Positions 25,485 through 33,821 are shown, counted from the stretch's first letter. The stretch is 38,585 nt of DNA from Actinomycetota bacterium (GCA_016219715.1 JACRKX010000078.1:1-38585); one strand, 5' to 3'. Translations and numbers: made by a program. The notes: generated from the sequence alone by a model not told the origin.

Positions 25485-25907
25485 ATGCCGGCTCGCGCCG
25501 CCCGTCCGTTCAACCCGCGCGGCCTGCGTGCGGTGCTACTGCCGTTCACGCACTTCCGCTCGCTCGACGCCGCGCGCCGCACGGCGCTGGCGGGCGCGAT
25601 CGCGGTCGGCGTGGGCGCGGTGTCGGGCATTCCCGACTTCGGCTGGATCGAGGCGAGCCTGCTGCTGATCGCAGTCAGCGTCGTGCGAGTGCTCGCCCGC
25701 CAGCTCGAGAGCGATCCCTTTCCGCTGCCGTTCCACGATGGCACCCTGGTCGCCGCGGGCGGCCTCTGGGGCGCGGTCGTCGTGCTGATCAACAGCTTCG
25801 ACGGCGCCGATCTGGGCACCGTGCTGATCGTTCTCGGAGGCTGCGTGGCCCTGACGCTGGCCGGGCTGCGCGTCAGGGCCCGCGGCGACCACTACTGGTT
25901 CGAGTAG
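25485..25907 (+). CDS. Small membrane protein of unknown family
   Basis: 140 residues with a basic N-terminus (MPARAARPFNPRGLRAVLLPF) and about four hydrophobic segments (roughly 32-48, 52-68, 88-104 and 108-126). The C-terminus is RARGDHYWFE. It begins 2 bp after the sugar dehydrogenase stop codon, so it is the last gene of that operon. Its 3' end overlaps the convergent minus-strand membrane gene by 16 bp. No family was recognised. Confidence 0.75.
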   Translation: MPARAARPFNPRGLRAVLLPFTHFRSLDAARRTALAGAIAVGVGAVSGIPDFGWIEASLLLIAVSVVRVLARQLESDPFPLPFHDGTLVAAGGLWGAVVVLINSFDGADLGTVLIVLGGCVALTLAGLRVRARGDHYWFE

Positions 25908-26998
25908 CTCGGCTGCCGGTCACGGCTCTCGCGGGGCCGGCCGGAACCGGAGCTCCCGCCTGCGCGCAGGCGCTCGTAGGCAGCGTCTTCGAGCGCCATC
26001 AACTTGTATCCGCGGTACAGCAGCCCGGTGCGCGTCCACAGCAGTACGACGAAGATGATCGCCGCCGACACCAGTGCGCCCGCGATCCAGCCGAGCGCGA
26101 CGATCAGGTTGTGGGCGACGATCGCCGCGGGCACGCCCGAAAGCAGCACCGCGGCGGTGGTGGCGACCTTCAGCGGTAGCGCGATCGGCTTGCGGCTCGG
26201 CGTGTAGTCGCCGCCGATCCGGTACCCGCCACCGATCGAGCGGATCATGATCAGCGCCATCGCCGGAATCAAGATCAGCCCCATCGCGTAGAGCGTCAGA
26301 GCGACGTCGGAGGTAAGCCAGGCGGTGACCTGGTCGATCGCCGGCTCCGACGACCACGCCTTGAAGTCGGCCCTGTCCTCAGAGAAGAAGCGGTGCCAGC
26401 CGGTCTTGTCCCAGCCGTTGACGAGGAGGAAGAACATGCCGAAGTAGCCGGCCCAGGCCGCCAGCAGTCCGAGGTACTGGCGCCCCCTGACAATAAGTCG
26501 CTCTGTCACCCAGAAGCCGAGAATCGCTTGTGTCACGTTGGTGATCGCGAACAGCACGATCAGCCAGGCCGGCATCGACTTCGCTCCGGCTTGCATCGTC
26601 TCCCAGTTGGTGAACTCCCACAGCAGGTAGATGCCGCTCGGCGCAAACAGCAGCGCCGCGTAGAGGATGTTCTGCACCATGAAGCGGTTTTGCAGCAGAT
26701 CGCTGAAGTCGGCGAGAGAGCCGGCGGCGCGTGGCTCTGCCGCGCCGGCGGCCCTCTCACCACCCGCACGCGAACGACCACCGCCGTTCGCGCCATCGCT
26801 GTCCGGGGTCAGCGACGCTCGGAGCTCGGCCGTGCCGCCGTTCCATTCCCCCGTCTCACCGGCGACGGCCAGCTGCCTCGCCCGGTCACCGTCCGCGTCG
26901 CGCGCGCGGAGTTCTTGCCGCACGCGTAGCTGGCGGGCCGAGGCGACGGCAAAGCCGGCACCGAGCCCGAACGACCAGAAGACATCGACCTGAACCAT
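25892..26998 (-). CDS. Multi-pass membrane protein of unknown function
   Basis: 368 residues. The ATG at 26998 is preferred over a TTG 18 bp upstream because GAGGGGG lies 9 nt before it. One short helix (about 6-20) leads into a charged, Arg/Gly/Ala-rich disordered stretch (about 25-92). Helices follow near 107-125, 140-160, 175-197, 238-262, 275-300 and 308-330, and then a basic tail. Motifs such as IYLLWEFTNWETM and LLVNGWDKTGWHRFF are distinctive but not recognised. A perfect FadR-like palindrome lies 53 bp upstream, suggesting control by the neighbouring TetR. Confidence 0.75.
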   Translation of the reverse strand: MVQVDVFWSFGLGAGFAVASARQLRVRQELRARDADGDRARQLAVAGETGEWNGGTAELRASLTPDSDGANGGGRSRAGGERAAGAAEPRAAGSLADFSDLLQNRFMVQNILYAALLFAPSGIYLLWEFTNWETMQAGAKSMPAWLIVLFAITNVTQAILGFWVTERLIVRGRQYLGLLAAWAGYFGMFFLLVNGWDKTGWHRFFSEDRADFKAWSSEPAIDQVTAWLTSDVALTLYAMGLILIPAMALIMIRSIGGGYRIGGDYTPSRKPIALPLKVATTAAVLLSGVPAAIVAHNLIVALGWIAGALVSAAIIFVVLLWTRTGLLYRGYKLMALEDAAYERLRAGGSSGSGRPRESRDRQPSYSNQ

Positions 26999-27050
26999 CC
27001 CAAACAACCCCCTCAACTAGCTGAGCCGGTTTCACACGCAGGACCGGATA

Positions 27051-27074
27051 CGCGGAATGATACGTCATTCCGCG
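27051..27074. promoter_or_regulatory. Perfect palindrome resembling a TetR/FadR operator
   Basis: CGCGGAATGA-TACG-TCATTCCGCG is a 10-bp perfect inverted repeat with a 4-bp centre. The inner GAATGA/TCATTC arms and 4-bp spacing equal the published Bacillus subtilis FadR operator pattern. It is 53-76 bp upstream of the membrane-protein start, and a tetR gene is the next gene upstream. Binding by that TetR is inferred. Confidence 0.65.
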
Positions 27075-27122
27075 AAACTCGGCAACGACGCCCGCCGCGG
27101 AACCGCATTCCAAAGCCCGTTT

Positions 27123-27199
27123 GCGCGCAAGGTTGCGATCTTTGCGCTGCGCAGAGATCTGCGCAGAGATCCGCACGCAGAGATCGCAACCTTGCGCGC
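27123..27199 (-). terminator. Long hairpin downstream of the tetR gene
   Basis: Two perfect 19-nt arms (GCGCGCAAGGTTGCGATCT and its complement) are separated by 39 nt that contain the direct repeat TGCGCAGAGATC twice. The element starts 41 bp after the tetR stop and probably ends that transcript. The internal repeats make it more complex than a simple terminator. Confidence 0.55.
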
Positions 27200-27239
27200 T
27201 TTGCCGCTCTGTGAAAGCTCGCCTGCGGCGTGAAGCCGG

Positions 27240-27884
27240 CTACTTGGCGACGATGCCGTCGAACATCAGTTTCACGACGGTGGCCGCCCACTGCTCGCCC
27301 TCGGCGCGCTGGTCGTCGGCCAGGTGCACGCGGCGCGCACCCTCGAAGATCATGCCGACAATCGCCGATGCGGTGCGAAAGGTGTCTAGATCGGGCTCGA
27401 TATAGCCCTTCTCGATGCCGTTGAGCAGGTACTTCTCAGTGGCGCTCGCGACGAGGTCGAAAGCAAGGCGAACCTGCGCGCCCATCTCTGAGTCAACCTG
27501 GCCGGCGACGAAGAAAACGACGCTGCCGAGGTCGGGCTCGGAGATGATCAAGTCGTACAGCGCCCGTCCGATGCGGGCGGTCTGGTCGCGATACTGCTCG
27601 GCGGTGTCGCTGGCCTCGGGAGGCTCGTCGGTCACGACCTGCATCAAGCGGATCAGCGCCCGCCGCAGCACGTACTCGGCGATCGCCCGCTTGTTGTCGA
27701 AGTAGCGGTAGATCGTGCCGTGACCCGCCCCCATCTTCGCGGCGATCTGGGCGATGCTGGCGTCGCGGTAGCCGTGCTCGGCGAAGACCGCGATCGCGGA
27801 GTCGGCGATCTCTCCCCGACGACTCTCGGTCAGTTCGGCGGCGCTGAGTCTGCGGGCGGGCTTTTTTGCGGGTTTGCCGGACAA
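27240..27884 (-). CDS. TetR-family transcriptional regulator
   Basis: 214 residues from a TTG start (LSGKPAKKPARRLS). The longer frame overlaps the divergent moxR gene and its promoter. The DNA-binding domain covers about residues 22-70 (IADSAIAVFAEHGYRDASIAQIA, then GAGHGTIYRYFDNKRAI). The all-helical ligand domain follows (about 75-205), ending MIFEGARRVHL. The GTIYRYF recognition helix is like that of FadR-type acyl-CoA-responsive TetR proteins. Together with the FadR-like palindrome downstream, this suggests an acyl-CoA or lipid ligand. The inference rests on those two points. Confidence 0.88.
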   Translation of the reverse strand: MSGKPAKKPARRLSAAELTESRRGEIADSAIAVFAEHGYRDASIAQIAAKMGAGHGTIYRYFDNKRAIAEYVLRRALIRLMQVVTDEPPEASDTAEQYRDQTARIGRALYDLIISEPDLGSVVFFVAGQVDSEMGAQVRLAFDLVASATEKYLLNGIEKGYIEPDLDTFRTASAIVGMIFEGARRVHLADDQRAEGEQWAATVVKLMFDGIVAK

Positions 27885-27912
27885 GCAACCAAGCCTAATC
27901 CGGCCGCGGGCG

Positions 27913-27938
27913 GGTGACCGGCAGGGCACACGGTTACC
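27913..27938. promoter_or_regulatory. Imperfect inverted repeat in the tetR-moxR divergent promoter
   Basis: GGTGACCG and CGGTTACC (one mismatch, 10-bp spacer) lie in the 63-bp space between the divergent starts, where an autoregulatory site would be expected. It differs from the palindrome at 27051-27074, so it is a weak candidate. Confidence 0.2.
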
Positions 27939-27947
27939 ATCGTTTCG

Positions 27948-28889
27948 ATGGCTGTAGACCAAGCAAAGCCGGGCGCAACCGCCGCCGGCGCCGAATCGGC
28001 CGAAGCGCTGGGCGCGGGGCTGGAGGCGGTCGGCTACCTGCCCAGCGACACCGTGTCGCTGGTCTCGTACCTCGCGATTCAGATGGGCAAGCCGGTGCTG
28101 GTCGAAGGTCCGGCCGGTGTCGGCAAGACCGAGCTAGCCAAGGCGCTGGCGCGCCACACCGGCCGCGAGCTGGTGCGCCTGCAGTGCTACGAGGGTCTCG
28201 ACGAGGCCAAGGCGCTCTACGAGTGGAACTACAAGAAGCAGTTACTGCGCATCCAAACCGGCGCGGCGGGCGACGGGCAGGCCACCGACCAATGGGACTC
28301 CGTCTCCGACAACATCTTCAGCGAGGAGTTCCTGCTCGAACGCCCCCTGCTTCACGCGATCGCTTCGAGCGACCCCGTCGTGTTGCTGATCGACGAGATC
28401 GACAGGACCGCTCACGAATTCGAAGCTCTGCTGCTCGAAATCCTCTCCGACTTCCAGGTCTCGATCCCTGAGCTGGGTCGCATCGAGGCGCGCACGCACC
28501 CGATCGTGCTGCTGACCAGCAACGACTCGCGCGAGCTGACCGAGGCGCTCAAGCGCCGCTGCCTGTACCTGTGGCTCGACTACCCAGCTCCCGAGCGCGA
28601 ACTCGAGATCGTGCGCCTGCACGTGCCAGAACTCGACGAACAGGTCGCGAAGCGCCTCGTCGAGATCGTTCGGATGGTGCGTGAACTCGACGTCAAGAAG
28701 CCACCGAGCATCGCCGAGTCGATCGACTGGGCCCGCACCCTGCTGCTACTCGGCGCCAAGCAGATCGACCGCGAAACCTTCGAGCAGACGCTGAGCATCA
28801 TCGTCAAACACCGCACCGACCTCGATCTCGTCGCCGAACGCGTCGGCGTGAAGCTCGCCGACCGCGGGGCCGGACCGGCCGGAGCCTGA
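27948..28889 (+). CDS. MoxR-type AAA+ ATPase
   Basis: 313 residues. Walker A GPAGVGKT (54-61), Walker B LLIDEID (146-152), sensor 1 LLTSNDSREL and an arginine-rich EALKRRCLY follow the MoxR pattern. MoxR ATPases act with VWA-domain proteins as chaperones that insert metals or mature enzymes. The closest layout is CoxD of carbon monoxide dehydrogenase clusters, but no such dehydrogenase is nearby. It is followed after 4 bp by its VWA partner. Confidence 0.92.
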   Translation: MAVDQAKPGATAAGAESAEALGAGLEAVGYLPSDTVSLVSYLAIQMGKPVLVEGPAGVGKTELAKALARHTGRELVRLQCYEGLDEAKALYEWNYKKQLLRIQTGAAGDGQATDQWDSVSDNIFSEEFLLERPLLHAIASSDPVVLLIDEIDRTAHEFEALLLEILSDFQVSIPELGRIEARTHPIVLLTSNDSRELTEALKRRCLYLWLDYPAPERELEIVRLHVPELDEQVAKRLVEIVRMVRELDVKKPPSIAESIDWARTLLLLGAKQIDRETFEQTLSIIVKHRTDLDLVAERVGVKLADRGAGPAGA

Positions 28890-28893
28890 ACCG

Positions 28894-30351
28894 ATGGAAC
28901 GCGCGTCGCTCTCAGCGGCCGCCCGCAAGGACCCCACGCCGCACGGCTCCGTCGCCCCCACGCTCGTCGATTTCTGTCGCGAGCTGCGCGACGAGGGCAT
29001 GAACGTCGGCACCAGCGAACTGCTCGACGCCTTCGACGCGCTCGAACGGGTCGACTGGACGCGACGCGAAGACTTCCGCGAAGCGCTGGCCGCGACGATC
29101 GCGAAGTCACAGGAGGACCGCCACCTCTTCGAGCTGGTCTTCGACCGTTTCTTCTTCCGCGCGGCCGAGGCCGAGGCCCTGGCCAATCGGGCTGAGCTCG
29201 GCGGCGAACTCACCGGCGTGCAGGACCGCGCCGGCGAAGGTGAGCCAGGCGATCGTGGCGAGGCGGCCGACGGTGGCCAGGAGGCGTCTGAGCAGTTTGA
29301 CGCCGACGCCCTGCGCCAGGCGATCCTCGACGCGATCGAGCGCGGCGACGACGCCGCGCTACGCGACCTGGCGCGGCTGTCGATCATGACGCTCGGCGGC
29401 GCGCCGAGCAGCGGTGTGCTCGGTGTCGACGTGCAGCGTGTGCGGCGTGCGCTGCAGTTGCGTTCGCAAGATCTTCCCCCGGGAGAAGAGGGCGCCGCCC
29501 AGCGCAAGCAACTACAGCAGTTCGAGCGCCACGTGCGCCGCGAACTCGAAGCGGCGCTGATCGCGCAGACCGGCAAGCTGCCGACCGTGCGACCGCTGAA
29601 CGAGCTCAATCGCGCCCTGCCCAGCAGCGGCGCGCAAGACCTGGCCGCCGTGCACCGCAGCGTCAAGATGCTGAAGCGCGCGATGGCCACCCAGGGACTC
29701 GAACACCGCGGACACCAGCGCACCGGCGCGGTCGACGTGCGCCACACGATGCGCGCATCGCTGCAAACCGGTGGCGTGCCGATCAACCTGCGCTACCGAC
29801 CACGCAGGCCGCGCAGGCCCGAGCTGTTCGTGCTCTGCGACGTCAGCACCAGCGTGACCAGCGCCAGCGTTTTCTTCCTGTCGATCCTGCACGCGCTGCA
29901 CGACTCGTTCAAGCGGCTGCGCTCATTCGTCTTCATCGAACGCGTCGCCGAGGTGACCGAGGTCTTCGAAAAGGCACGCGCCTTCGCGGAGGTCTCGGAG
30001 CGCATCTCAAAGACCGCGGGCGTGGCCGACATCAGCGGCTACACCGACTACGGCCGCGTCTGGGCCGACCTCTACGAGCAGGTCGCAGACGACTTCGACC
30101 CGCGCTCGACCCTGATCGTGCTCGGCGACGCCCGCACAAACGGCCGCGACCCGCGCGCCGATCTGTTTGGCGCAGTCGCCGAGAAGGCCGGCCGCACGTT
30201 CTGGCTGAACCCCGAACCCACGCTGTACTGGAACTACGGCGACTCGGTGATCGGCGTCTATGAGAAGCACTGCGACGGCGTATACGAGTGCTGGACGAGC
30301 AAGCAGCTCGAGGGGTTCGTGCGGGAGCTGACGACGACGCGCCGGCGCTGA
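28894..30351 (+). CDS. VWA-domain protein, CoxE-like partner of the MoxR ATPase
   Basis: 485 residues. The N-terminal half is helical and charged, with a flexible acidic stretch at about 108-135. The C-terminal VWA domain (about 308-478) keeps a complete metal-ion-dependent adhesion site: DVSTS (Asp316, Ser318, Ser320), Thr384 in SGYTDYG and Asp412 in VLGDARTNG. This supports divalent metal-dependent binding of a target protein. The pair with MoxR resembles CoxD/CoxE and the RavA/ViaA concept. Its client is not visible in the window. The TPP riboswitch begins 27 bp after its stop. Confidence 0.9.
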   Translation: MERASLSAAARKDPTPHGSVAPTLVDFCRELRDEGMNVGTSELLDAFDALERVDWTRREDFREALAATIAKSQEDRHLFELVFDRFFFRAAEAEALANRAELGGELTGVQDRAGEGEPGDRGEAADGGQEASEQFDADALRQAILDAIERGDDAALRDLARLSIMTLGGAPSSGVLGVDVQRVRRALQLRSQDLPPGEEGAAQRKQLQQFERHVRRELEAALIAQTGKLPTVRPLNELNRALPSSGAQDLAAVHRSVKMLKRAMATQGLEHRGHQRTGAVDVRHTMRASLQTGGVPINLRYRPRRPRRPELFVLCDVSTSVTSASVFFLSILHALHDSFKRLRSFVFIERVAEVTEVFEKARAFAEVSERISKTAGVADISGYTDYGRVWADLYEQVADDFDPRSTLIVLGDARTNGRDPRADLFGAVAEKAGRTFWLNPEPTLYWNYGDSVIGVYEKHCDGVYECWTSKQLEGFVRELTTTRRR

Positions 30352-30378
30352 CGCCGAACCCGCCGCCCCGACTAGACT

Positions 30379-30488
30379 GTCTTTCTGGTCAGACCACCCA
30401 GGGGAGCTCGCGGGCAAGCGGGCTGAGATCGCGAATTCACCGTCGCGGACCCTTTGAACCTGTCGGGATAATGCCCGCGAAGGAAGAC
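30379..30488 (+). ncRNA. TPP (THI-box) riboswitch
   Basis: All conserved core segments of the thiamine pyrophosphate aptamer are present in order: GGGGAGCTC (from 30401), GGGCTGAGA (CTGAGA at 30423-30428), GACCC (30448), TTTGAACCTG, and GGATAATGCC (30466-30475) followed by GCGAAGGA. An extended closing stem can form between GTCTTTC (30379-30385) and GGAAGAC (30482-30488), with an extra TGGT-CAG-ACCA hairpin inside it. The AAGGA ribosome-binding site sits in the 3' strand, directly before the ATG at 30489. Ligand binding would therefore hide it and shut off the transporter operon. Confidence 0.95.
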
Positions 30489-31349
30489 ATGCAGTTTCGG
30501 ACGCAGTCTCATGTCCAAGCGCCGAACGGCGCCCAGGCAAATACGGAGACGCCGACAAGACCACAGGCCGACTCGGCGTCCGCCAGTCGCCCGGCCTCTC
30601 CGCCTGCGCCAGAACCGCACCGCGATGTCATCGCGCTCGACGATGTGACCCTGCGCTACCCCGCGGGCGACGGTGAGGTCGTGGCGCTTGCCGGCTTCGA
30701 CCTTCGCGTCGCTGAAGGCGAGCGCGTGGCGATCGTCGGTCCGTCGGGCTGCGGCAAGTCGACGCTGCTCTCGCTGACCGCGGGCCTGCTTGCCCCGCAG
30801 GCCGGTGTCGTGACCGTGCGCGGGCAGGTGGCGCTGATGCCACAGCGCGACCTGCTCGTTCCGTGGCGCAGCGCCCTGCGAAACGCGGCCCTCGCCCTGG
30901 AGGCCCAGGGCGTACCCGCGCGCGAGGCAACCGAGCGCGCCCGGCCGCTTTTCGAGCGCTTCGGTCTGTCGGGCTTCGAGGGTTCTCGCACCTGGCAGCT
31001 CTCGGGCGGAATGCGCCAGCGCGTGGCGTTCCTGCGCACGATGCTGACCGGCCGGCCCGTTCTGGCGCTCGACGAGCCGTTCGGAGCGCTCGATGCGATC
31101 ACGCGAGGCGAGATGCACGAGTGGCTCGAGGTCGCGCTGGCCGGCGAACCGCGCACGCTGCTGCTGGTAACGCATGACATCGAGGAGGCGCTGACGCTGG
31201 CCGACCGCGTTGTGCTGATGACGCCACGGCCCGGGCGCGCGGCCGGCGAACTGGCGGTCGACCGGCCCGCTGGATCGACGCGCGCCGAGTGGACCACCAG
31301 CGCCGAGTTCAGCATGTTGAAGGCCGCCGCCCTGGAGACACTGCGATGA
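30489..31349 (+). CDS. thiZ: Thiamine-precursor ABC transporter ATP-binding protein
   Basis: 286 residues. A disordered, Ala/Ser/Pro-rich N-terminal tail of about 45 residues precedes the ATPase. Walker A is GPSGCGKST (84-92), the signature LSGGMRQR (171-178), Walker B VLALDEPF (191-198) and the H-loop histidine is His229. The class matches nitrate/taurine/thiamine-precursor importers. The riboswitch assigns it to uptake of a pyrimidine precursor of thiamine (ThiXYZ type). ATG 30489 directly follows the riboswitch stem. An ATG at 30471 lies inside the aptamer core and was rejected. Confidence 0.88.
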   Translation: MQFRTQSHVQAPNGAQANTETPTRPQADSASASRPASPPAPEPHRDVIALDDVTLRYPAGDGEVVALAGFDLRVAEGERVAIVGPSGCGKSTLLSLTAGLLAPQAGVVTVRGQVALMPQRDLLVPWRSALRNAALALEAQGVPAREATERARPLFERFGLSGFEGSRTWQLSGGMRQRVAFLRTMLTGRPVLALDEPFGALDAITRGEMHEWLEVALAGEPRTLLLVTHDIEEALTLADRVVLMTPRPGRAAGELAVDRPAGSTRAEWTTSAEFSMLKAAALETLR

Positions 31350-32122
31350 ACGGCTCCCCCATTTCGCGCCGGCGGCGTCTCGTCGCACCGCTTGCCGCCA
31401 CGCTACTGCTGGTCGGGCTATGGGAGTTGTTTACCCGCTCGGGCACAGTTGATCCGCTGCTGATCGCCGGGCCTGTCGACGTGGCCCGTGCCTTCGCCGA
31501 AGAGGGCGATCTGCTGCTGCGCCACACGCTGGTAACCGGCCGCGAGGCGCTGCTCGGGCTGGCGCTGGCAATCGTCTTCGGCGCACTGGCCGGCCTGGTG
31601 CTGCATCTTTCGCCTTTTCTGCGCGACGCGACGTTGCCGATCCTGATCGGCACGCAGGCCGTTCCGCTGGTCGTTATCGCCCCCCTGCTGGTGATCGCGC
31701 TCGGTTACGGCATCGGCGCCAAGCTGGTGATCGTCGCGCTTGCCTGCTTCTTCCCCGTCGCCGTCGGCACCTTCGACGGCCTTCGCTCCAGCGACTCGGA
31801 GTTGATCAAACTGATGCGCTCGCTCGGTGCCCAGCGCGTCCGAACGCTGACGCTGGTCGAAGCCCCCGGCGCGTTGCCGCGCTTTCTTGGCGGCGTGCGG
31901 ATCGCGGCGACTTGGGCATTCATCAGCGCGGTGTTCGCCGAGTACGCCGGCTCGACCGAGGGCCTCGGCTACCTGATCGCGCGCGGCACGCCGATGTTCG
32001 AGACCGCGCGCGTCAGTGCGGCCGTTCTGATCCTCGCGGCAGCGTCGCTGTTGCTTTGGTCGCTCGTATCACTGGCCGAACGTCGCCTGATCCCGTGGCT
32101 GCGTCATGAGCAGAGCCTCTAG
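31346..32122 (+). CDS. thiX: Thiamine-precursor ABC transporter permease
   Basis: 258 residues with about six membrane helices. The conserved cytoplasmic EAA loop is EAPGALPRFLGGVRI, the contact point for the ATPase. The start ATG overlaps the ATPase stop by 4 bp, so the two are translationally coupled. With ThiY and ThiZ it forms an importer for a hydroxymethylpyrimidine precursor. The substrate assignment depends on the riboswitch and the binding protein. Confidence 0.87.
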   Translation: MNGSPISRRRRLVAPLAATLLLVGLWELFTRSGTVDPLLIAGPVDVARAFAEEGDLLLRHTLVTGREALLGLALAIVFGALAGLVLHLSPFLRDATLPILIGTQAVPLVVIAPLLVIALGYGIGAKLVIVALACFFPVAVGTFDGLRSSDSELIKLMRSLGAQRVRTLTLVEAPGALPRFLGGVRIAATWAFISAVFAEYAGSTEGLGYLIARGTPMFETARVSAAVLILAAASLLLWSLVSLAERRLIPWLRHEQSL

Positions 32123-32190
32123 GCGCCGGCACTTCATCTTCACCCGACCCCGAATCCCCAATCAACATCCCAAACGAACAAGGAGTTCCA

Positions 32191-33276
32191 TTGGACGCCC
32201 ACGCTGAACCCCCGGCCCACCACCCATCGACGGACACGCGCCGCCTGGTCACGCGCGCCGCCGTTCTGGTCCTGACGCTCGCGCTCGCGCTGAGCCTTGC
32301 CGCCTGCGGCGAGAAGGACGAGACAACCGAGGGCAAGAAGCTGAAGAAGAACCGCATCACACTGCTGATCGACTGGACCCCGAACGCCAACCACGCCGGC
32401 ATCTACACGGGCATCGAGACCGGCACCTTCGAGCGCCAGGGCATCGACCTCGAACCGCAGGTGCCAAGCGACCCCGCAGCAGTGATCAAGCAGGTAGAGG
32501 CCGGCCGCGCCGACCTAGGTATCTCGTACCAGAACGAGGTGATGGAGGCACGCGACGCCGGCGCGAAGATCAAGGCCGTCGGCACGATCGTGGACCGGCC
32601 ATTGAACTCACTGATGTGGCTGAAGGGCTCGGGAATCAAGAAGATCGCCGACCTCAAGGGCAAGAAAATCGGCACTTCGGGCGCCTACGCGTCGACCTTC
32701 CTCAACGTGATCCTCGACAAGGCCGGATTGAAGCCCGGCGACGTCAAGGAGGTCAACGTCGGCTACGACCTGTTGCCGAATCTCGTCGCCGAGAACGTCG
32801 ATGCGATCATCGGCGCGTACTACAACGTCGAAGGCGTTCAGTTGAAGCTGAAGGGCAAGCCCACAACGATCACCCCGGTCGACGAGGCCGGCGCCCCTGC
32901 CTATAACGAGCTGGTGCTGATCGCCAGCGAGGAGAACCTGAAAGACGGCGGCCGCGTCGAAACCTACCGCCGCACGCTGGCGGGTCTGCGCGACGGCACC
33001 AGCGCGGCGATCTCCAACCCGAAGCTCGCCGGCGACAGCCTGGTCAAGAACTTCGATGACCTGGCGAAGGACCGCAAAGAGCTGAACGCTTCGCTCGCGG
33101 TCACGCTGCCGCTGCTCAAGAGCAGTGACCCCGAAGAGCCTTACGCCTGGATGGACCCAGACATCTGGCTGACTTTCGGCAACTTCATGCGCGATCAGGA
33201 GCTACTGAAGAAGGCGCCCGACGCGACATCCGCCTACACCAACGACCTGCTGCCCGGACAGGGCCCACAGGAGTAG
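32191..33276 (+). CDS. thiY: Thiamine-precursor ABC transporter substrate-binding lipoprotein (NMT1/THI5-like)
   Basis: 361 residues from a TTG start with AGGAG 5 nt upstream. A signal helix ends in the lipobox LSLAAC, so the protein is lipid-anchored. The domain begins ITLLIDWTPNANHAGIY, the hallmark phrase of NMT1/THI5-like pyrimidine-binding proteins. Further landmarks are PSDPAAVIKQVEAGRADLGISY and GKKIGTSGAYAS. It captures a pyrimidine precursor for thiamine salvage. It is the last gene of the riboswitch-controlled operon. Confidence 0.9.
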   Translation: MDAHAEPPAHHPSTDTRRLVTRAAVLVLTLALALSLAACGEKDETTEGKKLKKNRITLLIDWTPNANHAGIYTGIETGTFERQGIDLEPQVPSDPAAVIKQVEAGRADLGISYQNEVMEARDAGAKIKAVGTIVDRPLNSLMWLKGSGIKKIADLKGKKIGTSGAYASTFLNVILDKAGLKPGDVKEVNVGYDLLPNLVAENVDAIIGAYYNVEGVQLKLKGKPTTITPVDEAGAPAYNELVLIASEENLKDGGRVETYRRTLAGLRDGTSAAISNPKLAGDSLVKNFDDLAKDRKELNASLAVTLPLLKSSDPEEPYAWMDPDIWLTFGNFMRDQELLKKAPDATSAYTNDLLPGQGPQE

Positions 33277-33290
33277 TCCGGAAGCGTCAT

Positions 33291-33340
33291 TCGCCGGTGA
33301 CGGGCGCGGGGCCAGCGGGTCTCGCGGCTGTCACCGGCGA
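33291..33340. terminator. Inverted repeat between thiY and the convergent gene
   Basis: TCGCCGGTGAC and its perfect complement (11-bp arms, 28-nt loop) lie directly after thiY and before the end of a convergent gene. It is a good candidate for a shared, bidirectional terminator. Confidence 0.55.
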
Positions 33341-33382
33341 TCGCTTGCTTGAGCGCCACGGAGGGGCGCGACGCTGGTCTGA

Positions 33383-33742
33383 TCAGCGCTGCGGCTTGAG
33401 CATGTGCACGTCGACCATGAACGAGCGCGAGGCGACGACATCGCTGCGGCGCCGTCGCGCCAGCCCCGGCGCGGGCTTGGCCAGCCTCTGCACGGTGCGA
33501 GCGATCACGACTGTGGCGGCGCCGGCGGCGATGCCTCCGGCGGTAGCCACCGCTACGTTGCGAATCGCGATGTCGCCTTCGCGACGGGCTTCGATCGCGC
33601 GCAACTCGCGGGCCTCCAGTGCGCGGTTGCGCTCGACCGGTAGAGGTGCACTGCCGGCCGCGGCGTCGTCGGCGATTTCCGCGTCGATCACGATCTCGGC
33701 GTCGACGTCGTCAGCCCCGGTCTTGTCACGCCTGAAAGCCAT
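33383..33742 (-). CDS. Small single-pass membrane protein of unknown function
   Basis: 119 residues. The acidic N-terminal part (MAFRRDKTGADDVDAEIVID) and a charged helix around residues 38-57 (ALEARELRAIEARREGDI) precede one Gly/Ala-rich hydrophobic segment (about 62-82, VAVATAGGIAAGAATVVIA). A basic tail follows (RRRRSDVVASRS). The layout is like actinobacterial membrane proteins that tether a cytoplasmic factor, but I recognise no family. Codon bias is normal for the genome, so it is likely a resident gene. Confidence 0.6.
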   Translation of the reverse strand: MAFRRDKTGADDVDAEIVIDAEIADDAAAGSAPLPVERNRALEARELRAIEARREGDIAIRNVAVATAGGIAAGAATVVIARTVQRLAKPAPGLARRRRSDVVASRSFMVDVHMLKPQR

Positions 33743-33821
33743 TGCCGCAGTCTAACCACGCCACCACCGGAAGCAACAGCCGGTCGAAGTCGACGGGAGG
33801 AACTCCTTACAAAGCTGGAAA

